Part shown: in pieces, positions 8,436 through 16,701 of the stretch
How positions within the stretch are numbered: the first letter of the stretch is position 1
Layout of the letters: every line of letters begins with the position of its first letter
DNA from: Fusobacterium_C necrophorum_A
GTDB taxonomy: Bacteria; Fusobacteriota; Fusobacteriia; Fusobacteriales; Fusobacteriaceae
DNA length: 64,000 nt
Assembly: GCF_004134945.1 (NCBI RefSeq)
Contig: NZ_SBAP01000010.1
Span: forward strand, 1 to 64,000
Reading direction: 5' to 3'
Program-made: the position numbers and the translations under genes
Notes under the pieces: model-generated
The model's input: the letters and a program-made list of their open reading frames with translations, nothing else
Told to the model about the DNA's origin: nothing
Databases searched by the model: none

Positions 8436-9794
8436 ATGAGTTTAAAAACTTTGATTTTGGCGGCAGGAAAGGGAACTAGAATGAAGTCGGAACTTCCAAA
8501 AGTATTGCACCGGGTCAATGGGAAAGCCATGTTGCATAAAATTTTGGAAGTTGTAAATTCTTTGCAGCCGGAAGAAAATATTCTAATTTTAGGATATAAG
8601 CGGGAAGAGATTTTGAAAACATTGGTAAATTGCAGCTATGTGGTACAGGAAGAACAATTAGGAACAGGGCATGCTATTTTACAGGCAAAAGAAAAGTTGG
8701 AACAGTATCATGGAGATATTATGGTTCTTTATGGGGATACTCCTTTGCTGCGAGAAGAAACTCTTCAGGCTTTGTATCAATATCATCGAGAGCAAAAAGC
8801 AACGACAACGGTATTGACAGCCATTTATGAAAATCCTTTCGGCTATGGAAGAATTTTAAAACAGGACGGCAAGGTATTGGGAATTGTCGAAGAAAAAGAA
8901 GCAACGGAAGAACAAAAGCAAATTCGGGAAATCAATGCGGGAGTTTACTGTTTTGATTCTCAATCCTTATGGAAGGCTCTTTCTCAAATCAACAATAATA
9001 ATGAAAAAGGGGAGTATTATTTGACGGATGTCTTATCCGTTCAAGCTCGGGAAGGAAAAAAAGTATTGTCATATCAATTAGAAGATGCTCAAGAAATTTT
9101 AGGAGTGAATTCTAAGGTAGAATTGGCGGAAGCAAGTAAAGTGCTACGGGAACGAAAAAATAAAAAATTGATGGAAGCCGGCGTTATTTTATTGGATCCA
9201 ACGATAACCTATGTGGAAGAAGATGTTGAAATAGGACAGGATACCGTCTTAGCTCCTACGGTTGTATTGCAAGGAAAAACAGTTCTTGGAAAACAGTGTG
9301 AAATTTTAGGAAATACAAGAATTGTAGACAGTCGGTTGGGAGATAAGGTCATTGTAGAAAGTTCCGTCATTGAGGAAAGCATTGTGGAAGAGGGCGTTAC
9401 GATGGGACCGTTCGCTCATCTTCGTCCGAAAACTCATTTGAAGAAGAAAGTCCATATCGGAAACTTTGTGGAAGTGAAGAAGTCCATATTGGAAGAGGGT
9501 GTCAAAGCAGGGCATTTGACCTATTTGGGAGATGCTCATATCGGAGAAAGAACGAATATCGGAGCAGGAACGATTACCTGTAATTATGATGGTGTGAATA
9601 AGTTTCCCACCAACATCGGAAAGGACGTTTTCATTGGAAGCGATTCCATGTTGGTAGCTCCTGTTACGATTGGAGAAAATGCATTGATTGGAGCGGGTTC
9701 CGTCATTACGAAAGACGTTCCGGAAAATGCCTTAGCGGTAGAAAGAAATAAACAAATTATAAAACATGAATGGAGGAAGAAGAATGGTAGATAG
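8436..9794 (+). CDS. glmU: Bifunctional GlmU
   Basis: A 452-residue bifunctional enzyme making UDP-N-acetylglucosamine: glucosamine-1-P acetyltransferase plus GlcNAc-1-P uridyltransferase. The N-terminal nucleotidyltransferase shows LAAGKGTRMKSELPKVLH. The C-terminal half is a left-handed beta-helix of hexapeptide repeats ending with GAGSVITKDVPENALAVERN. The frame allows ATG 8415, but AAAGGGGAAAG sits just before ATG 8436, matching the family's usual N-terminus. It overlaps prs by 11 bases, the conserved glmU-prs order. The product feeds peptidoglycan and LPS synthesis. Confidence 0.97.
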   Translation: MSLKTLILAAGKGTRMKSELPKVLHRVNGKAMLHKILEVVNSLQPEENILILGYKREEILKTLVNCSYVVQEEQLGTGHAILQAKEKLEQYHGDIMVLYGDTPLLREETLQALYQYHREQKATTTVLTAIYENPFGYGRILKQDGKVLGIVEEKEATEEQKQIREINAGVYCFDSQSLWKALSQINNNNEKGEYYLTDVLSVQAREGKKVLSYQLEDAQEILGVNSKVELAEASKVLRERKNKKLMEAGVILLDPTITYVEEDVEIGQDTVLAPTVVLQGKTVLGKQCEILGNTRIVDSRLGDKVIVESSVIEESIVEEGVTMGPFAHLRPKTHLKKKVHIGNFVEVKKSILEEGVKAGHLTYLGDAHIGERTNIGAGTITCNYDGVNKFPTNIGKDVFIGSDSMLVAPVTIGENALIGAGSVITKDVPENALAVERNKQIIKHEWRKKNGR

Positions 9795-10734
9795 CGTTAA
9801 GATTTTCGCTGGAACATCAAACAAGGAGTTGGCTCAAAAAATTGCTGAAAAGTATGGAATGGAACTAGGAAAGGCTGAAGTAGTTCGTTTCAAAGATGGA
9901 GAAGTCTTTGTAAAAATTGATGAGACCGTTCGAGGAAGAGATGTCTTTGTCGTGCAACCAACATCGGAACCTGTGAATGAAAATTTAATGGAATTGTTGA
10001 TTTTTGTAGATGCATTGAAAAGGGCTTCTGCGAAAAGTATCAATGTCATCGTACCTTATTACGGATATGCAAGACAGGATAGGAAATCAAGTCCAAGAGA
10101 ACCGATTACCTCAAAATTGGTGGCAAATTTGTTGACAAAAGCAGGAGTGACAAGATTATTAACAATGGATTTACATGCAGATCAAATTCAGGGGTTCTTT
10201 GATATTCCCGTGGATCACTTACAAGCTTTGCCTTTAATGGTAAAATACTTTAAGTCAAAAGGTTTCTACGGAGATAAGGTCGTAGTGGTTTCCCCGGACA
10301 TCGGTGGAGTAAAAAGAGCCAGAAAATTGGCTGAAAAATTGGATTGTAAAATTGCGATTATCGATAAGAGAAGACCGAAACCGAATATGTCGGAAGTGAT
10401 GAACTTAATCGGAGAAGTGGAAGGAAAAATTGCAATTTTTATTGATGATATGATTGATACCGCAGGAACCATTACCAACGGAGCGGAGGCGATTATGAAA
10501 CGAGGGGCGAAAGAAGCCTATGCTTGTTGTACTCATGCAGTATTCTCAGACCCTGCGATTGAAAGATTGACGGCATCTTCTTTGACAGAAATTATTGTGA
10601 CGGATTCTATTTGTTTACCGGAAAGAAAGAAAATTGATAAAATAAAGATTTTATCTGTAGATGCATTATTTGCGGAAGCTATCAAAAGAGTGGTACACAA
10701 TGAATCTGTATCGGAATTATTCGAAGTGAAATAA
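9784..10734 (+). CDS. prs: Ribose-phosphate pyrophosphokinase
   Basis: A 316-residue PRPP synthase, which makes 5-phosphoribosyl-1-pyrophosphate from ribose-5-P and ATP for nucleotide, His, Trp and NAD synthesis. Visible signatures are YYGYARQDRK, the metal/ATP segment DLHADQIQGFF, and the PRPP loop FIDDMIDTAGT. A longer frame from 9766 exists, but GGAGGAAGAAG immediately precedes ATG 9784, and the family begins near here. Translation is probably coupled to glmU through the 11-base overlap. Confidence 0.97.
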   Translation: MVDSVKIFAGTSNKELAQKIAEKYGMELGKAEVVRFKDGEVFVKIDETVRGRDVFVVQPTSEPVNENLMELLIFVDALKRASAKSINVIVPYYGYARQDRKSSPREPITSKLVANLLTKAGVTRLLTMDLHADQIQGFFDIPVDHLQALPLMVKYFKSKGFYGDKVVVVSPDIGGVKRARKLAEKLDCKIAIIDKRRPKPNMSEVMNLIGEVEGKIAIFIDDMIDTAGTITNGAEAIMKRGAKEAYACCTHAVFSDPAIERLTASSLTEIIVTDSICLPERKKIDKIKILSVDALFAEAIKRVVHNESVSELFEVK

Positions 10735-10736
10735 CG

Positions 10737-11345
10737 ATGGAAGTAAAGTATAAAGAAATTGGGGAACGAATCAAAAAAGGGGCTCTTATTATTTACCCCA
10801 CAGATACTGTTTATGGAATAGCAGCCAGTATGCATTCGGAAGAAGCTTTGATACATCTCTATCAAGCAAAATCAAGAAATTTTTCTTCTCCTTTGATCGC
10901 CTTAGTCGATTCGGTGGAGAGAATTTCTGAAATTGCGTATATAGATAACAAAAAAGAAGAGCTTGAAACATTGAGTAAAGCATTTTGGCCGGGAGGTCTG
11001 ACTGTCATTTTACCCGCCAAGGATTGTGTCCCTAAAATTATGATTTCAGGGGGAAATACCGTAGGAGTTCGTATTCCGAATCATAAAATGGCACTGGAAA
11101 TTATTCGAGCGGCAGGAGGAATTTTACCTACGACAAGTGCGAATATTTCGGGAGAGGCGACTCCAAGCAGCTATCAGGAATTATCGGAGGCAATTAAGCA
11201 GAAGACGGATATTGTCATTGACGGAGGCGTTTGTCCGGTAGGAAAAGCATCCACTATCCTTGATTTTACAAGAGATTCCATTCAAATACTACGACTGGGT
11301 GCGATAACAAAAGAAGAAATAGAAGCCGTAATCGGAAAAATATAG
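10737..11345 (+). CDS. L-threonylcarbamoyladenylate synthase (Sua5/YrdC/YwlC)
   Basis: A 202-residue YrdC-domain protein. It forms threonylcarbamoyl-AMP from Thr, bicarbonate and ATP, the first step of the tRNA t6A37 modification. Seen are IYPTDTVYGIAAS, the KSRNFSSPL nucleotide-binding motif, GGLTVILPA, VGVRIPNH and TTSANISGE. At this length it is the TsaC-type single domain, without the C-terminal Sua5 domain. It starts 2 bases after prs and ends 8 bases before the next small gene, so it is part of the glmU operon. Confidence 0.93.
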   Translation: MEVKYKEIGERIKKGALIIYPTDTVYGIAASMHSEEALIHLYQAKSRNFSSPLIALVDSVERISEIAYIDNKKEELETLSKAFWPGGLTVILPAKDCVPKIMISGGNTVGVRIPNHKMALEIIRAAGGILPTTSANISGEATPSSYQELSEAIKQKTDIVIDGGVCPVGKASTILDFTRDSIQILRLGAITKEEIEAVIGKI

Positions 11346-11353
11346 GAGGGATA

Positions 11354-11788
11354 ATGAAAACAAGAATAAATCCAAATGCTGTCAGTCCTATGGAAATGAA
11401 TCAAATGTCTTCCATGATGGGAATGATGAGCAGTTTGCAAAAAATTGGAAAGGGAAAAAGAAAATATTCCGTTTCTTTGGATAAAGCTAGTAAAAAGTTT
11501 TTAGTAAAATTTATTGACGAAGTAAAAAAACAATTTTCAGGCTCCGCTATGGCAGATCAAAACAAGCAAATCTATGATTTTCTTGTTTATATCAAAGAAG
11601 TTGCGGAAAAAAAGGAGAGTACGGAATTAAAAGTAAGTTTTGAAGAAGAAGAATTTTTGAAAAGAATGTTGAAAGACTCTCTTCGAGGAATGGAAGGGAT
11701 GGAATTTCAATGGTATCAATTTATCAAAAAGAGAATGGTAAAAATGTTGGCTTCTCAATATCGAGATTTGTTGGCAAAATTTAAATAG
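11354..11788 (+). CDS. Conserved-looking small protein, function unknown
   Basis: A 144-residue protein I do not recognise. The N-terminus is very methionine-rich (MEMNQMSSMMGMMSS, residues 13-27), followed by a basic segment (KIGKGKRKYS) and a mostly helical, charged body. There is no signal peptide, membrane segment or cysteine. It has a GGAGGG ribosome site and sits 8 bases after sua5 at the end of the glmU-prs-sua5 operon, just before a strong terminator. It is presumably cytosolic. Base use matches its neighbours, so it looks like a native gene. Confidence 0.75.
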   Translation: MKTRINPNAVSPMEMNQMSSMMGMMSSLQKIGKGKRKYSVSLDKASKKFLVKFIDEVKKQFSGSAMADQNKQIYDFLVYIKEVAEKKESTELKVSFEEEEFLKRMLKDSLRGMEGMEFQWYQFIKKRMVKMLASQYRDLLAKFK

Positions 11789-11867
11789 GGAATAGGAACG
11801 CTTATGGAAGAACAAGGTTCTTGAAAGTATGCCGATTCTGACTAAAATAGAAGAAGTAACAAAGATA

Positions 11868-11905
11868 AGAGGTATCTCAAAAGATTGATTTGAGGACCTC
11901 TTTTT
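11868..11905 (+). terminator. Terminator of the glmU operon
   Basis: AGAGGT-AT-CTCAAA pairs with TTTGAG-G-ACCTCT around a short loop, followed by TTTTT. It is a strong stem with one small internal bulge. Confidence 0.85.
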
Positions 11906-11937
11906 ATTGTAAAAAAAATGAGGATGAACAGGTTTCC

Positions 11938-11966
11938 TTGTGTTTTCAAAAGAAATATCTTATAAT
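11938..11966 (+). promoter_or_regulatory. Promoter of the YARHG-domain gene
   Basis: TTGTGT (11938-11943), a 17-base spacer and a consensus TATAAT (11961-11966), 54 bases before the start codon. Confidence 0.6.
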
Positions 11967-12020
11967 GAAGTCGGGACAGTCAAAGAATACGTAAGATAAA
12001 ATTTAGAGAGGGGGGAAGAT

Positions 12021-13172
12021 ATGAAAAAGAGCTGGAGAAGAATGGGAATATTCGGATTGTTGTTTTTCATTTTAAATTTCTTTTCTTATTCTAATGATTG
12101 GGAATTCGGTTCTCGGGGAGAACACATGGTCCCCTTCAAAAATTCCAAGATGAAGATCAAAGACGAAAAAATTATGATGAAATTGGAGCAGGATAAAAGT
12201 GGAGAACTGCAAATGAAAGTCAAAGTTCGCTTTGTATTTGAAAATGTGGAGGAGGGAAAGAAAATCATCGGTTTTGTCACTCCGGAAAGGGAAGATAACG
12301 ATACAGAAGAAGAAACTTCCGGAAAAGCTAAAAGATTAGGAATTATAAACTTCTTGAGTAAAGTCAATGGGAAAACAGTTTCCACTCAAAGAAAAGCTTT
12401 ACAGGATATTCTATCCAAAGGAATTTTGGATAAGGGAGCATGGGAGGAATATCAAGAAAAAAAGTATTGGAAAAGCGATGTATATTATTTGGAAGCTCCT
12501 TTTTTCAAGGGAGAAAATATTGTGGAACATGAATACTGTTACACAGGTTCCTATGGTATTTTTGAAAGAGAGTTTGCCTATATATTGACTACGATTTCCA
12601 AGTGGCAAAATCAGAAGGTGGAAAATTTTGAACTGCTTTTGGATATGGGAAATGTATATTTTAAATTGCCCTATACTTTTTGGAGCCATCATAAAAAAAT
12701 TGATTGGGAAATGTTGGGAGAAGGAAAAAGCATTGTCGTAGAGGAAGGAGAAAATCGAAAAAGAGTATACCTTCGTATGAAAAACGGGATGATACGATAC
12801 CGAGCTAAAAATTTTGCCCCCAGTGAAGAATTTTGTGTTGTCGTTCTAACACATAATACAGGAACGGTGGGTCGAGTTTCCAATCCGAAACATTCAAAAT
12901 ATATTCTTCATGACAAATTGACAGAACTGCTATTGAGAATGCAAATGGAAGATAGGGAATTCTATCGGGAAGATTTGGAAAAGTTGACAGAGAACGAACT
13001 GGAAATTCTTCGGAATTATCCCTATGCCTTTGCAGGCTATGATTTTTCTCGAAAAGATTTAAAAGCTTATTTCTCACAATTTGTTTGGTATCTCCCTCTT
13101 GGAACGAAAGTTCCGATAAAGGAAGAAGAAGTGATTTCTGTCGTAGATGACATAAAAAAGGGAAGAGAGTAA
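12021..13172 (+). CDS. Exported YARHG-domain protein
   Basis: A 383-residue exported protein. The signal peptide has the basic start MKKSWRRMG and a hydrophobic core to about residue 24 (IFGLLFFILNFFSYS), with no lipobox. The N-terminal half resembles DUF4424-type proteins: a G-rich mature start, then alternating beta segments KMKIKDEKIMMKLEQD and KVKVRFVFEN. The C-terminus (about 319-361) matches the YARHG pattern, LRNYPYAFAGYDFSRKDLKAYF ending in a WY pair, where the name-giving motif reads YAFAG. YARHG domains are extracytoplasmic and of unknown function. The ribosome site is a run of six G (12010-12015). It is monocistronic. Confidence 0.75.
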   Translation: MKKSWRRMGIFGLLFFILNFFSYSNDWEFGSRGEHMVPFKNSKMKIKDEKIMMKLEQDKSGELQMKVKVRFVFENVEEGKKIIGFVTPEREDNDTEEETSGKAKRLGIINFLSKVNGKTVSTQRKALQDILSKGILDKGAWEEYQEKKYWKSDVYYLEAPFFKGENIVEHEYCYTGSYGIFEREFAYILTTISKWQNQKVENFELLLDMGNVYFKLPYTFWSHHKKIDWEMLGEGKSIVVEEGENRKRVYLRMKNGMIRYRAKNFAPSEEFCVVVLTHNTGTVGRVSNPKHSKYILHDKLTELLLRMQMEDREFYREDLEKLTENELEILRNYPYAFAGYDFSRKDLKAYFSQFVWYLPLGTKVPIKEEEVISVVDDIKKGRE

Positions 13173-13263
13173 AAATAGATGGCAGCGATTGAAGCATGAA
13201 AAAAAGCTTACCTCAGAGAGAGTTAGTATACGGCGATAAAAATCGTAAGCTGCATAGTTAGGA

Positions 13264-13297
13264 TATAAAAAGGGCTATTCCAAATGGGATAGCCCTT
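13264..13297 (-). terminator. Terminator of trpS
   Basis: AGGGCTATTCC (13271-13281) pairs with GGGATAGCCCT (13286-13296). Read on the minus strand a T-run follows (complement of 13264-13270). It may also stop the convergent YARHG transcript. Confidence 0.8.
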
Positions 13298-13313
13298 GAT
13301 AAGCGGAAACTTC

Positions 13314-14294
13314 TTATCGATAAATATTTCCCAGTAAACCGACAATTTCTTTTGCTTCCTGCACTTTTTTGCTTGCAATGGCTCTTGCTTTTTTAGCTCC
13401 TTCTTGTAGAATGTCTTCTACATATTTTGGATTTTGTTCCAATGCTTCTCTCTTTTCTCTCGCTTGACCGAAATATTCCAAAATAGTGTTTAATAACTCC
13501 GTCTTGGCATGACCGTAGCCATAATGTCCTGCTAAAAACTTCTCTTTCATTTCATTCTGTTTTTCAATACTGGCAAACAAAGCGTAGAGTTTTGCAATGT
13601 TATTATCCGGATTTTTAGGTTCCTCCAAAGGAGTGGAATCGGTAACAATACTCATGACCTGTTGCTTTAATTGTTTCTTTGGAGCAAACATCTGAATGGT
13701 ATTTCCATAAGATTTACTCATTTTTTGTCCGTCCGTTCCCGGTACAACGGCAACCCTATCCAAAATAAGAGGTTCGGGCAATTTAAAAAAGTCAACTTCA
13801 TATTGTTGATTGAACTTCATGGCAATGTCTCTTGTCATTTCCAAATGTTGTTTTTGGTCTTTTCCGACAGGAACCACATCGGCATCATAGATTAAAATAT
13901 CAGCTGCCATGAGAGCAGGATAGTTGAACAGTCCCATATTTGGAGTGAAACCTTTGGCTAATTTGTCTTTATAGGAATGAGCTCTTTCCAAAAGTCCGAC
14001 AGGGGCTACATTACAAAGCAGCCAGTAAAGTTCCACATGTTCGGGAACGTCGGATTGTAAAAATAAGGTGGATTTTTCAGGATTCAGTCCTAAGGATAAG
14101 TAATCCAGAATAATATTTTTAGTATTTTCTCGTAAGTCTTGCGGCTTCGTCAAAGAAGTCAAAGAATGGTAATCGGCTACAAAATAAAATCCTTCGTACT
14201 CCTCTTGCATTCTTACAAATTGTTCAATGGCACCAAAGTAGTTTCCGAGATGTAGAATACCGCTCGGTTGGATACCAGATAAACTTCGTTTCAT
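13314..14294 (-). CDS. trpS: Tryptophanyl-tRNA synthetase
   Basis: A 326-residue class I aminoacyl-tRNA synthetase that charges tRNA-Trp. The HIGH-type motif is PSGILHLGNYFG (10-21) and the KMSKS motif is intact (191-195). The length fits the compact bacterial TrpS. The start is preceded by an AGGAGG site. The minus-strand leader is short, and I see no T-box structure in it, only a TATAAT-like -10 about 40 bases upstream. It is monocistronic, with its own terminator. Confidence 0.96.
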   Translation of the reverse strand: MKRSLSGIQPSGILHLGNYFGAIEQFVRMQEEYEGFYFVADYHSLTSLTKPQDLRENTKNIILDYLSLGLNPEKSTLFLQSDVPEHVELYWLLCNVAPVGLLERAHSYKDKLAKGFTPNMGLFNYPALMAADILIYDADVVPVGKDQKQHLEMTRDIAMKFNQQYEVDFFKLPEPLILDRVAVVPGTDGQKMSKSYGNTIQMFAPKKQLKQQVMSIVTDSTPLEEPKNPDNNIAKLYALFASIEKQNEMKEKFLAGHYGYGHAKTELLNTILEYFGQAREKREALEQNPKYVEDILQEGAKKARAIASKKVQEAKEIVGLLGNIYR

Positions 14295-14441
14295 AGAGTG
14301 CCTCCTAATAGTTATTTTTCAAACTATTATAGCATAGTTAGTTCCGAAAGAAAAGTTTCTTTCCAAGATACTTAATGGAAAAGCTGATTCAGGATACTCT
14401 GTTAACTTTGGAATCAAAAAAGTTATTCAAAATTCTCAAAA

Positions 14442-14457
14442 ATATAGTATACTATAT
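14442..14457. promoter_or_regulatory. Palindrome on the glucokinase promoter
   Basis: ATATAGTATACTATAT is a perfect 16-base palindrome that includes the putative -10 box TATACT (14448-14453) of the ROK kinase gene. It could be an operator; in A/T-rich DNA it could also be chance. Confidence 0.4.
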
Positions 14458-14493
14458 GGGAAAGAAAGACTAACTATTAAAGGAGAATAGAAG

Positions 14494-15447
14494 ATGAAAT
14501 ATTATAGTGGAGTGGACTTGGGAGGAACAAATACCAAGATTGGACTATGTAATGAAGAAGGAAAGATTTTGCACTCTTCTTCTATTAAGACCGATTCCAT
14601 TCACGGAGTTGAGGATACCCTGGAGCGTATTTGGCTTGAAATTCAAAAGCAACTGACAGAAGAAAAGCTTACAAAAGAAGATTTATCAGGGATTGGAATT
14701 GGAATTCCGGGACCTGTAAAGAATCAAAGTATTGTTGGCTTTTTCGCAAATTTTCCTTGGGAAAAAAATATGAATTTAAAAGAAAAAATGGAGACATTGA
14801 CAGGGATTAGAACATTGGTAGACAATGATGTGAATGTCATTGCTCAGGGGGAAGCGATTTTTGGAGCGGCAAAGGGACATAAGAGTTCGATTACAGTGGC
14901 ATTGGGGACGGGAATCGGAGGAGGGATTTTCGTAGACGGAAGATTAATTTCCGGAATGACCGGAGCCGGAGGAGAAATTGGACATATGAAGTTGGTTCCT
15001 GACGGAAAGTTATGCGGCTGTGGACAAAAAGGTTGTTTTGAAGCCTATGCTTCTGCAACCGGAATGATTCGGGAAGCTCTATCGCGATTGTACGTTAATA
15101 AATTGAATGCCTTATATGAGAAATTTCAAGGAAATTATGAGACTTTAGAAGCGAAGGACATTTTTGAAGCGGCAGCGGCGGGAGATGTTTTTTCTCAGGA
15201 AATTGTGGATTATGAAGCGGAATATTTAGCTATGGGAATCGGAAATCTATTAAATATTATCAATCCGGAAGTGGTAGTATTAGGGGGAGGCATTGCTCTT
15301 GCCAAGGAACAAATCTTGGAACCGATGAAACAGAAGATTCGAAAGTATGCTTTGGAAATTACCTTAGAGAATTTAGAAATCAAAACCGGAGTGCTTGGAA
15401 ATGAAGCGGGGATCTTAGGAGCGGCAGCCCTTTTTATGCTTTCTTAG
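14494..15447 (+). CDS. ROK family glucokinase
   Basis: A 317-residue ROK-family sugar kinase. The N-terminal phosphate loop is DLGGTNTKIGL (8-18), the catalytic region is LVDNDVNV (108-115), and the ROK zinc site is complete: EIGHMKL (H164) and CGCGQKGC (174-181). It has no helix-turn-helix, so it is an enzyme and not a repressor. It probably phosphorylates glucose at the inner membrane or in the cytosol. It directly precedes the mglBAC galactose/glucose transporter, but a separate promoter lies between, so the link is functional rather than operonic. Confidence 0.9.
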   Translation: MKYYSGVDLGGTNTKIGLCNEEGKILHSSSIKTDSIHGVEDTLERIWLEIQKQLTEEKLTKEDLSGIGIGIPGPVKNQSIVGFFANFPWEKNMNLKEKMETLTGIRTLVDNDVNVIAQGEAIFGAAKGHKSSITVALGTGIGGGIFVDGRLISGMTGAGGEIGHMKLVPDGKLCGCGQKGCFEAYASATGMIREALSRLYVNKLNALYEKFQGNYETLEAKDIFEAAAAGDVFSQEIVDYEAEYLAMGIGNLLNIINPEVVVLGGGIALAKEQILEPMKQKIRKYALEITLENLEIKTGVLGNEAGILGAAALFMLS

Positions 15448-15493
15448 AATTAAAGTTTCAAAGGAAAATAATTGTTTTTAAATTAAAAAAACA

Positions 15494-15522
15494 TTGACAA
15501 AATTGAAATAAAACATTATAGT
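15494..15522 (+). promoter_or_regulatory. Promoter of mglBAC
   Basis: TTGACA (15494-15499), a 17-base spacer, TATAGT (15517-15522), 71 bases before mglB. It is strong, as expected for an abundant binding protein. No clear operator palindrome is seen. Confidence 0.75.
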
Positions 15523-15593
15523 AATGGTATAGAATATATGGAAATGAAACAAAATGAAAACAAGTTTTTTAAAAAATAGGAGGTATTTCAAAC

Positions 15594-16607
15594 ATGAAAA
15601 AAATGGGAATCATATTGGGTGCTTTGGTATTGGCAGCAGGACTTGTAGGATGTGGAGAAAAAAAAGAAGCAGCTCCCGCTGAAAATGCAGTAAGAATGGG
15701 ATTAACCGCTTATAAATTTGATGACAACTTCATTGCATTGTTCAGACAAGCTTTTCAAGCAGAAGCGGATGCCGTGGGAGATCAAGTTGCCTTACAAATG
15801 GTTGACTCTCAAAATGACGCAGCTAAACAAAATGAACAATTGGATGTATTGTTAGAAAAAGGAATTGACACCTTGGCAATCAATTTGGTTGACCCGGCTG
15901 GTGTTGATGTCGTATTGGAAAAAATCAAAGCAAAAGAATTGCCGGTTGTTTTCTATAATAGAAAACCTTCGGATGAAGCATTGGCTTCTTATGATAAAGC
16001 TTATTATGTAGGAATTGACCCAAATGCACAAGGAATTGCTCAAGGAAAATTGATTGAAAAAGCATGGCAAGCAAATCCCGCTTTGGATTTAAACGGAGAT
16101 GGAGTGATTCAATTCGCTATGTTGAAAGGAGAACCGGGACATCCGGATGCAGAAGCAAGAACTGTTTATTCCATTAAAACTTTAAATGAAGATGGAATAA
16201 AAACAGAAGAATTACACTTAGATACAGCTATGTGGGATACTGCACAAGCAAAAGACAAAATGGATGCATGGTTGTCAGGGCCGAATGCAGATAAAATTGA
16301 AGTGGTTATCTGTAATAACGACGGAATGGCTTTAGGAGCTATCGAATCTATGAAAGCCTTTGGAAAATCATTACCGGTATTTGGAGTGGATGCTTTACCG
16401 GAAGCTATCACTTTGATTGAAAAGGGAGAAATGGCAGGAACCGTTTTAAATGATGCAAAAGGTCAAGCAAAAGCAACTTTCCAAGTAGCTATGAACTTAG
16501 GGCAAGGAAAAGAAGCAACAGAAGGAACAGATATTCAAATGGAAAATAAAATTGTATTGGTGCCTAGTATCGGAATTGATAAAGAAAATGTAGCAGAATA
16601 CAAATAA
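15594..16607 (+). CDS. mglB: Galactose/glucose-binding lipoprotein MglB
   Basis: A 337-residue substrate-binding protein of the Mgl ABC transporter, binding galactose, methyl-galactoside or glucose. The signal peptide ends in the lipobox LVGC with lipidated Cys20, unlike the free periplasmic E. coli form. The calcium loop typical of GGBP is present as DLNGDGVIQ (165-173). The fold markers GIDTLAINLVDP and VICNNDGMALGAIES are conserved. The start has an AGGAGG site. It is followed by a stem-loop and then mglA. Confidence 0.95.
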   Translation: MKKMGIILGALVLAAGLVGCGEKKEAAPAENAVRMGLTAYKFDDNFIALFRQAFQAEADAVGDQVALQMVDSQNDAAKQNEQLDVLLEKGIDTLAINLVDPAGVDVVLEKIKAKELPVVFYNRKPSDEALASYDKAYYVGIDPNAQGIAQGKLIEKAWQANPALDLNGDGVIQFAMLKGEPGHPDAEARTVYSIKTLNEDGIKTEELHLDTAMWDTAQAKDKMDAWLSGPNADKIEVVICNNDGMALGAIESMKAFGKSLPVFGVDALPEAITLIEKGEMAGTVLNDAKGQAKATFQVAMNLGQGKEATEGTDIQMENKIVLVPSIGIDKENVAEYK

Positions 16608-16637
16608 TAAGTAAGACAGAGGTTTGTAAATGGAAAG

Positions 16638-16667
16638 AAAGGAGATTGTCTGTGACAATCTCCTTTT
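16638..16667 (+). terminator. Intercistronic stem-loop between mglB and mglA
   Basis: GGAGATTGTC pairs perfectly with GACAATCTCC around a 2-3 base loop, followed by TTTTT. It probably terminates most transcripts after mglB, or protects its 3' end, so that binding protein exceeds transporter. Confidence 0.8.
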
Positions 16668-16701
16668 TAGCAAAAAATTTTGGAAGAAATGAGGAAACCG
16701 T

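Noticed and set aside
14295..14493. T-box or other leader for trpS
   Set aside because: The minus-strand leader is about 40 bases, without a T-box sequence or specifier stem.
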